Source: Clostridia bacterium (GTDB taxonomy: Bacteria; Bacillota_A; Clostridia; Christensenellales; Aristaeellaceae). Taken from it: 5,604 bases of DNA. The notes beneath the pieces were generated by a model. The model was not told where the DNA came from. It worked only from the letters and a program-made list of their open reading frames with translations, and did no database searches. The stretch is from contig JAFWQM010000116.1 of assembly GCA_017509065.1 (NCBI GenBank), positions 1 through 5,604 on the forward strand, read 5' to 3'. Position numbers and translations under genes: made by a program. This document shows positions 1 to 4,329 of this stretch, piece by piece (the first letter of the stretch is position 1; each line of letters opens with the position of its first letter).

Positions 1-1362
1 CACACCAGCGAAGACCACGAATGGGCGAAGAAGGCCCGGGCGGGCGACCCGGAGTATCAGCACCGCTATTTCTTCTATGACAATTGGGACATTCCCAACT
101 GGTACGAGCAGACCGTGCCGCAGGTTTTCCCCACCACCGCGCCGGGGAACTTTACCTGGTGTGACGAAGCGAAGAAGATCGTGATGACCACGTTCTATCC
201 CTACCAATGGGATCTGAACTACGCCAACCCCACCGTGTTCAACGATATGACGGACAACATGCTGAACCTGTGCAACCATGGCATCGACATTATCCGTCTG
301 GACGCGGTTCCCTATATCTGGAAGGCCCTTGGCACGCCCTGCCGCAACCTCCTGCAGGTGCATACCCTGGTACGCATGATGCGCATGGTGTGCGAAATCG
401 TGTGCCCCGGCACGCTGCTGCTGGGCGAAGTGGTGATGGAACCCAGCAAGGTGGTGCCCTACTTCGGCACAGTGGAAAAACCCGAATGCCATCTGCTCTA
501 TAACGTGACCACCATGGCCTCCATCTGGCACACGGTCGCCACCAAGGACGCGCGGCTGCTGGCCCACCAGATGGGACAGGTGTTTGCCCTGCCCAAACAG
601 TACACCTTCCTCAATTACCTCCGCTGCCACGACGACATCGGTTGGGGCCTGGATTACGGCTTCCTGCGCCAGTTTGGCCAGGAGGAAGTGCCGCATAAAA
701 AGTACCTGAACGATTACCTCACCGGTAAATGGCCCGGCAGCCCCGCCTTAGGCGAGCTGTACAACGACGACCCGCGCTTGGGAGACGCGCGCTTGTGCGG
801 CACCACAGCCAGCCTGTGCGGCATCGAAAAAGCCCGGCAGACCGGGGACAAAGAAGCCATGGAAAAGGCCCTGCGGCTGGACGAAATGCTCCACGCCTTC
901 ATGTTCACCATGAGCGGCGTGCCGGTTTTGTACAGCGGCGACGAGGTGGCCCAGGAGAACGACAACGCTTACCATGGCGATCCTCTCAAATCTGACGACA
1001 GCCGCTACCTCCACCGCGGCAATATGGATTGGGAAAAGGCTGAACTGCGCCATGATCCCCGAACGGTGGAGGGCAAGCTTTTCAACGCCATTCAGGATCT
1101 GGAAACCCTGCGCGCCGAACATCTGGTGTTTGACGACGCGGCGGACACCTGGCTGCTGAACACCGGCAATGACCACATCCTCGGCATCGGCCGCTACTAC
1201 AAAGGCGAAAAACTGCTCGCGCTGTTCAACTTCTCCGATGAAGAGCAGATCGCCTGGGTCAACGACCCCGACGAATACACCGATCTCATCACCGGCGAAA
1301 AAACCGACGCCAAGGCCGTTACTCTGCCCGCGGGTGGGTTTAAGTGGCTCTATCAGGAGTAA
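1..1362 (+). CDS. Amylosucrase-like GH13 glucansucrase, 5'-truncated by window edge
   Basis: Amylosucrases split sucrose, release fructose and transfer the glucosyl unit onto an alpha-1,4-glucan; they belong to GH13 and are probably cytoplasmic in this kind of cell. The reading frame is open from base 1, giving 453 visible codons. By recalled alignment to Neisseria polysaccharea amylosucrase (about 630 aa), roughly 190 N-terminal residues are missing. Seen in order: HTSEDHEWA at the left edge, QWDLNYANP, GIDIIRLDAV with the nucleophile Asp at 301-303 and its Arg at 295-297, LLGEVV with the acid/base Glu at 427-429, CHDDIGW with His-Asp at 628-633, and KSDDSRYLHR with the sucrose-pocket Arg at 1003-1005. 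A beta-sandwich C domain follows from about 1147. All catalytic residues that should be visible are present. The HAD gene follows after 27 nt. A hydrolase or another transglucosylase specificity remains possible. Family assignment is firm, sucrose specificity is inferred. Confidence 0.88.
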   Translation, partial: HTSEDHEWAKKARAGDPEYQHRYFFYDNWDIPNWYEQTVPQVFPTTAPGNFTWCDEAKKIVMTTFYPYQWDLNYANPTVFNDMTDNMLNLCNHGIDIIRLDAVPYIWKALGTPCRNLLQVHTLVRMMRMVCEIVCPGTLLLGEVVMEPSKVVPYFGTVEKPECHLLYNVTTMASIWHTVATKDARLLAHQMGQVFALPKQYTFLNYLRCHDDIGWGLDYGFLRQFGQEEVPHKKYLNDYLTGKWPGSPALGELYNDDPRLGDARLCGTTASLCGIEKARQTGDKEAMEKALRLDEMLHAFMFTMSGVPVLYSGDEVAQENDNAYHGDPLKSDDSRYLHRGNMDWEKAELRHDPRTVEGKLFNAIQDLETLRAEHLVFDDAADTWLLNTGNDHILGIGRYYKGEKLLALFNFSDEEQIAWVNDPDEYTDLITGEKTDAKAVTLPAGGFKWLYQE

Positions 1363-1374
1363 TACATTTCAGGT

Positions 1375-1380
1375 AGGAGG
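1375..1380 (+). promoter_or_regulatory. Shine-Dalgarno site of the HAD phosphatase gene
   Basis: A perfect AGGAGG lies 9 nt before the ATG at 1390. It lies in the 27-nt gap after the amylosucrase-like stop (1360-1362), with no terminator or clear promoter between them. This fixes the start of the downstream gene and favours co-transcription. Confidence 0.85.
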
Positions 1381-1389
1381 TTTTCCGTT

Positions 1390-2214
1390 ATGAACCGCAA
1401 GCTGATCTTCCTGGATATTGACGGCACCCTGACCCCGGCGGGCAGCAACTATCCCCCGGAAAGCGCCATGAAAGCGATCCGCAAGGCGCAGGCGAACGGG
1501 CATCTGGTATTTCTCTGCACGGGCCGCAATCCTGGGATGCTGGCCCCGGTGCTGGCCCTGGGCTTTGAGGGCGCGGTATCCTGCGCGGGCGGACACGTGT
1601 TTGCGGGCGACAAGGTGCTTTACGACTGCCCCATGCCAAAGGAGCAGTTTGAAACCGGCATGAAGCTGCTGAAGGAAACCGGCGTGTTCCGTACCATCGA
1701 ATCCAGAACCGCCACCTGGGGCGACGAAGACCTGGGCGATTTTCTGGCCCAGGCGGGCGAAGGCAACAGCGAGCTGGTGCGCTGGCGCAAGGCCCTGGCC
1801 GAGCAGCTCAACATCCGGCCCATGAAGGAATATGACGGCAGCCCCATCTACAAGATCGTGTTCATGTGCAAAACCATGGATCAGTTAAAGCCCGCCATGG
1901 ACGCCCTGGAAAAGGACTACAACTTCGTGGTGCAGGACGTGGCCGCCCATAACTGCCTGAACGGCGAGCTCATCAACCGGCAATTCGACAAGGGCCGGGG
2001 CGTGAAGATCGTAGCCGACGCCTTCGGTATCGGCATCGAGGACACCATCGGCTTCGGCGACAGCATGAACGACCTGGAAATGATCGAAACCGTGGGCTAC
2101 TCCGTCTGTATGGACAACGGCAGCCCGAAGCTCAAGGAGATCAGCGACTTGGTCTGCCCCGCCGTGGAAGCGGACGGCCTGGCCTGGGCGTTTGAAAAAC
2201 TGGGGCTGGTATAA
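1390..2214 (+). CDS. HAD-superfamily Cof-type phosphatase (Hydrolase_3-like)
   Basis: A 274-aa cytoplasmic Mg-dependent phosphatase, complete, starting at an ATG with an AGGAGG site. All four HAD motifs are visible. Motif I is LDIDGTLT, with nucleophile Asp9 and acid/base Asp11. Motif II is LCTGRN, with Thr44. The motif III lysine is Lys201 in FDKGRGVK. Motif IV is GFGDSMNDLEM, with Asp224 and Asp228 for the metal. The large insert between motifs II and III (about residues 80-190) is the C2 cap typical of the Cof/YidA/SupH group, and the length is normal for that group. Family members dephosphorylate sugar phosphates, FMN, pyridoxal phosphate and other small metabolites, and sequence alone does not give the substrate. 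Its place directly behind a sucrose-using glucosyltransferase suggests a sugar phosphate, which is inference only. A strong terminator follows 10 nt after the stop. Confidence 0.93.
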   Translation: MNRKLIFLDIDGTLTPAGSNYPPESAMKAIRKAQANGHLVFLCTGRNPGMLAPVLALGFEGAVSCAGGHVFAGDKVLYDCPMPKEQFETGMKLLKETGVFRTIESRTATWGDEDLGDFLAQAGEGNSELVRWRKALAEQLNIRPMKEYDGSPIYKIVFMCKTMDQLKPAMDALEKDYNFVVQDVAAHNCLNGELINRQFDKGRGVKIVADAFGIGIEDTIGFGDSMNDLEMIETVGYSVCMDNGSPKLKEISDLVCPAVEADGLAWAFEKLGLV

Positions 2215-2223
2215 GAATACTGT

Positions 2224-2270
2224 AAAAGGCACGAAAGCCGATCCATCCGGTTGGTTTCCGTGCCTTTTTA
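2224..2270 (+). terminator. Rho-independent terminator after the HAD gene
   Basis: AAAAGGCACG (2224-2233) pairs with CGTGCCTTTT (2259-2268). The stem continues inward past one A-C mismatch through AAGCC/GGTTT, including a G-T wobble, to a loop of about 13 nt. The right arm runs straight into TTTTTA. It begins 10 nt after the TAA at 2212-2214 and closes the amylosucrase-HAD unit. Confidence 0.9.
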
Positions 2271-2475
2271 TATTGTCTTACCGTGCTGCTTCATATTGTC
2301 TGATCTGTTTCGCACAGGAAAAAAACAAAGCGGAAGCAGGAAATCAGATCATCATAAAGAATAACCGTAAAGTGGCGTCGTTGGCTGGGCCAGCATATGA
2401 CAGCCACAGATACAAAAAAGAAGAAGGAGCAGGCGGAAGCGTGCGGACGCTGCTTCCCGATACTGCAAAAAGGTT
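2267..2475 (+). other. Intergenic leader before the butyrate kinase gene with small repeats
   Basis: No convincing gene is seen here. A 12-nt direct repeat, TT(T/C)ATATTGTCT, occurs at 2267-2278 and 2290-2301 (11 of 12 identical, offset 23). TGATCTGTTT (2301-2310) can pair with AAAtCAGATCA (2341-2351) with one bulged base. TTGGCTG/CAGCCA flank 13 nt at 2382-2406, with GCTGG-G-CCAGC nested inside. GGAAGCGT (2435-2442) can fold on ACG plus CTTCC (2447-2457) with a 3-nt bulge. I could not find a persuasive sigma-A -35/-10 pair, although the terminator upstream implies that a promoter lies in this stretch. Confidence 0.4.
2468..2475 (+). promoter_or_regulatory. Weak, closely spaced ribosome site of the butyrate kinase gene
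   Basis: Only AAAAGG (2468-2473) precedes the ATG at 2476, with a 2-nt gap that is too short for normal Shine-Dalgarno pairing. A better site, AAGGAG (2424-2429), lies 46 nt upstream and is better placed for a GTG at 2441 in another frame. Upstream of the ATG, the kinase frame has no ATG, GTG or TTG before the stop at 2398-2400, so 2476 is still the best start. Confidence 0.45.
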
Positions 2476-3588
2476 ATGGAAAAAGACTATAAGCTGCTCG
2501 TCATCAATCCCGGCTCAACCTCCACCAAGATCAGTCTCTTTTTAAATGAAAAGGAACTGTTTCAGAAAAGTCAGTTTCATGACGCGCCGGTATTGCTGCA
2601 ATTTCCTCATGTCAACGGTCAGGTGCCTTTCCGGTACCAGGTAATTCTGGACATGCTAAAAGAAGAAGGAGTCGATCCCTCCGATATCGACGTATTCGTG
2701 GGCCGCGGCGGCAGCGCCTGCACCCAGCCCAGCGGTGTGACGATCATCGATCAGAAGCTGTATGACGACACCGAAGCGGCTGTGGGCGGCAGCGAGCACG
2801 CCGCGAAGCTGGGCGTCATGCTGGCCTGGCGGTTTTCCTTGGCTTACCATAAGCCTGCCTACACGCTGAACCCCACCAATGTGGACGAATACTGCGATTA
2901 CGCGCGCCTGACCGGCATCCGCGGCCTCTATCGCCAGGGTCATTCCCATGTGCTGAACCCGAAAGCGGTGTCGGAGGCGCATGCCGAATCTCTGGGCAAG
3001 CGGTATGAGGACTGCAATTTCATCGTCGCCCATATCGATGGCGGCGTGACCGTCAGCGCGCACGACCACGGCCGCATGATTGACGGCACTATGGGCGCGG
3101 ACGGCGAGGGCCCCTTCGCCCCCACCAGGATCGGCAGCGTGCCGGTGCTGGCGCTGCTGGACTACATCGAATCCCATTCCACCGATGAAGTGCGGCGGAT
3201 GTGTTCACGGTCCGGCGGGTTTGTGAGTTTATTTGGCACATCCAACTCCAACACCATCCACGCCTTGGTCGAACAGGGAGACAAAAAGGCGGTGCTGGTC
3301 TGGAATACCATGATTTACCAGATCTGCAAGCATATCGGGGCCATGAGCGCCGTGCTTTCCGGCAAAGTGGACGCCATCCTGCTGACCGGCGGCCTCATGC
3401 GCTTTGACGACATCGCCGCGGGCATTCGGGAGCGTGTCGGCTGGATCGCCCCGATCCATGTTTATCCGGGTGAAATGGAGCAGGAAGCCATGGCCTTCCC
3501 GGTGCTGAAGGTCATGCGGGGCCAGGCCAAGGCCATGACCTACAGCGGGAAAAACGTGTGGCAAGGCTTTGAGGGCGTGACGTTCTAA
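2476..3588 (+). CDS. buk: Butyrate kinase family protein (divergent)
   Basis: Butyrate kinase interconverts butyryl-phosphate plus ADP with butyrate plus ATP; relatives act on branched-chain acyl phosphates. The protein is a cytoplasmic acetokinase/ASKHA-fold enzyme. The 370 aa slightly exceed the usual 355-360. Visible: the N-terminal phosphate loop VINPGSTSTK (residues 9-18), VGRGGSA (75-81), AHIDGGVTV at 185-193 where the family usually has a HLGGGIS-like sequence, ADGEGPFAPTRIGSVP (208-223), and LLTGGLMRFD near 302-311, the ATP-side glycine turn. The C-terminal YPGEMEQEAMA and GKNVWQGFEG fit butyrate kinases. The Gly-to-Asp change at residue 188 is unusual, although His186 and Gly189-190 remain. 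No phosphotransbutyrylase gene adjoins it, so the acyl-phosphate source is unknown. The start is the only possible ATG, with a weak ribosome site. Family is confident; butyrate as substrate is less certain. Confidence 0.88.
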   Translation: MEKDYKLLVINPGSTSTKISLFLNEKELFQKSQFHDAPVLLQFPHVNGQVPFRYQVILDMLKEEGVDPSDIDVFVGRGGSACTQPSGVTIIDQKLYDDTEAAVGGSEHAAKLGVMLAWRFSLAYHKPAYTLNPTNVDEYCDYARLTGIRGLYRQGHSHVLNPKAVSEAHAESLGKRYEDCNFIVAHIDGGVTVSAHDHGRMIDGTMGADGEGPFAPTRIGSVPVLALLDYIESHSTDEVRRMCSRSGGFVSLFGTSNSNTIHALVEQGDKKAVLVWNTMIYQICKHIGAMSAVLSGKVDAILLTGGLMRFDDIAAGIRERVGWIAPIHVYPGEMEQEAMAFPVLKVMRGQAKAMTYSGKNVWQGFEGVTF

Positions 3589-3646
3589 CCGTCCGGCGGT
3601 ATCATCCTTTTTTCAGCCCAAATTCGCATAAAACAGTACACACTTT

Positions 3647-3685
3647 CCGGCAGGAGCAGAATCGCCCCTGCCGGGTTTCTTTCTA
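3647..3685 (+). terminator. Rho-independent terminator after the butyrate kinase gene
   Basis: CCGGCAGG (3647-3654) pairs perfectly with CCTGCCGG (3667-3674). One A-C mismatch and two further pairs lead to a 6-nt loop. The right arm is followed by GTTTCTTTCT, a T-rich but interrupted tract. It lies 58 nt after the stop and separates the kinase from the sigma factor unit. Confidence 0.85.
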
Positions 3686-3719
3686 GCGCAAAAAGAAACA
3701 TTAGCCTTCGCCGACGGTG

Positions 3720-3768
3720 ATATTTCAATTTCTGGCGTGAAATTTTTCGGAGATGTTGAAATATTCAA
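3720..3768 (+). repeat. Cluster of TGAAAT dyads upstream of the sigma factor gene
   Basis: ATATTTCAA (3720-3728) and TTGAAATAT (3756-3764) form a perfect 9-bp inverted repeat 27 nt apart. Inside it, AATTTC (3727-3732) and GAAATT (3739-3744) form a second perfect inverted repeat with a 6-nt spacer. The right arm also belongs to TTGAA-ATA-TTCAA (3756-3768), a compact palindrome. TGAAAT followed by TTC therefore occurs twice in the forward direction. The right arm overlaps the proposed -35 element, the position expected of an operator. The dyads are directly seen; a binding role is inferred. Confidence 0.6.
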
Positions 3769-3784
3769 AAAAGTATCGTCTAAT
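3756..3784 (+). promoter_or_regulatory. Probable promoter of the sigma/membrane-protein operon
   Basis: TTGAAA (3756-3761) and TCTAAT (3779-3784) each match the sigma-A consensus at 5 of 6 positions with an ideal 17-nt spacer. The same stretch holds TGAAAT (3757-3762) and CGTCTA (3777-3782), which resemble ECF -35 and -10 elements, but the 14-nt spacer is shorter than the usual 15-17. The predicted start of transcription falls near 3788-3792, so the ribosome site would sit at the very 5' end of the mRNA. Confidence 0.6.
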
Positions 3785-3789
3785 GAGTG

Positions 3790-3800
3790 AAAGGTGGTGA
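3790..3800 (+). promoter_or_regulatory. Shine-Dalgarno site deciding the sigma factor start
   Basis: AAAGGTGGTGA differs at one position from the full anti-16S complement AAAGGAGGTGA and ends 7 nt before the ATG at 3808. A possible in-frame GTG at 3787 lies immediately upstream of this element and would have no ribosome site of its own, so 3808 is preferred. Confidence 0.85.
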
Positions 3801-3807
3801 GGAAGCC

Positions 3808-4329
3808 ATGGAAACTGTCAAGGGCCCTGACAGGAAAGAAGAAAGAATCGAGTGCATGGTTCTCCAGTACCAGTCTCCGCTGCTGAGACTCTGTTATGCG
3901 TATTTGCAGGACGAGGAAATGGCAAAGGACGCGGTGCAGGAAACCTTCATGAAGGCTTTTCGGAATCTGGAGAATTTCCGGGAAGAAGCGTCAGAAAAAA
4001 CATGGCTGAGCCGCATCGCGATCAACGCCTGCAAAGACCTCCGCAGATCAAACTGGTTCAGGCATGTGGATCGTTCCATATCATTGGATAGTCTCCCGGA
4101 ACCGGTCGATTCCGTTGAGCCTAAAGACGAAAGCCTGACGTTGGAGATTATAAAACTGCCGGCAAAGCTCAAAGAAGTTGCTCTGCTGTGCTGGTATCAG
4201 GGAATGACATACAAGGAGGCTGCCGATACGCTGGGCATCAGTCTTCAAGCTGTCGCCAGCCGATTGAACCGTGCAAGACGAAAACTGCGTTCCGTTATGG
4301 AAGGAAGTGAAGATCATGAACCTGCATGA
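3808..4329 (+). CDS. ECF-family RNA polymerase sigma factor (sigma-70 regions 2 and 4)
   Basis: A 173-aa ECF (group IV) sigma factor, of typical size, that would direct RNA polymerase to a stress or envelope regulon. Region 2 spans about residues 18-85: LLRLCYAYLQDEEMAKDAV, then QETFMKAFRNL (the DAVQETF core-binding signature) and TWLSRIAINACKDLRR for -10 recognition. A charged linker with SLDSLPEPVDSVEPKDESL follows. Region 4 spans about 112-162, with LPAKLKEVALLCWYQGMTY and the helix-turn-helix KEAADTLGISLQAVASRLNRARRKL for -35 recognition. There is no C-terminal SnoaL-like or other extension. The start at 3808 is set by the Shine-Dalgarno element at 3790-3800. The 3' end overlaps the next gene by 14 nt, which suggests translational coupling with its probable regulator. 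Target genes cannot be read from this window beyond possible self-regulation. Confidence 0.93.
   Translation: METVKGPDRKEERIECMVLQYQSPLLRLCYAYLQDEEMAKDAVQETFMKAFRNLENFREEASEKTWLSRIAINACKDLRRSNWFRHVDRSISLDSLPEPVDSVEPKDESLTLEIIKLPAKLKEVALLCWYQGMTYKEAADTLGISLQAVASRLNRARRKLRSVMEGSEDHEPA
4301..4310 (+). promoter_or_regulatory. Shine-Dalgarno site inside the sigma gene for the overlapping membrane-protein gene
   Basis: AAGGAAGTGA differs from AAGGAGGTGA at one position and ends 5 nt before the ATG at 4316. It lies within the final codons of the sigma factor, so translation of the two genes is probably coupled. Confidence 0.8.

Noticed and set aside
2192..2545. 117-codon plus-strand ORF between the HAD and kinase genes
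   Set aside because: It begins inside the HAD gene, crosses the terminator hairpin, ends inside the kinase gene and has no recognisable domain. Only its last 34 codons, from the GTG at 2441, have a plausible ribosome site, and these are noted separately.
2656..3177. 173-codon minus-strand ORF inside the kinase gene
   Set aside because: It is antisense to a well-supported kinase with family motifs throughout; high GC at third positions commonly opens such frames.
3589..3620. ACCG/CGGT hairpin followed by CCTTTTTT as an extra terminator after the kinase
   Set aside because: The stem is only 4 bp and the T run is separated from it by about 8 nt; the hairpin at 3647-3674 is far stronger.
3757..3782. 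ECF-type self-activated promoter as the primary call
   Set aside because: TGAAAT and CGTCTA look right but the 14-nt spacer is shorter than usual. The sigma-A reading of the same bases has ideal spacing, so the ECF reading is kept only as an alternative.
3787..3807. GTG at 3787 as the sigma factor start, adding 7 residues
   Set aside because: The strong Shine-Dalgarno element at 3790-3800 lies downstream of this GTG and is correctly spaced for the ATG at 3808. The predicted promoter also places the transcript start at or after 3787.
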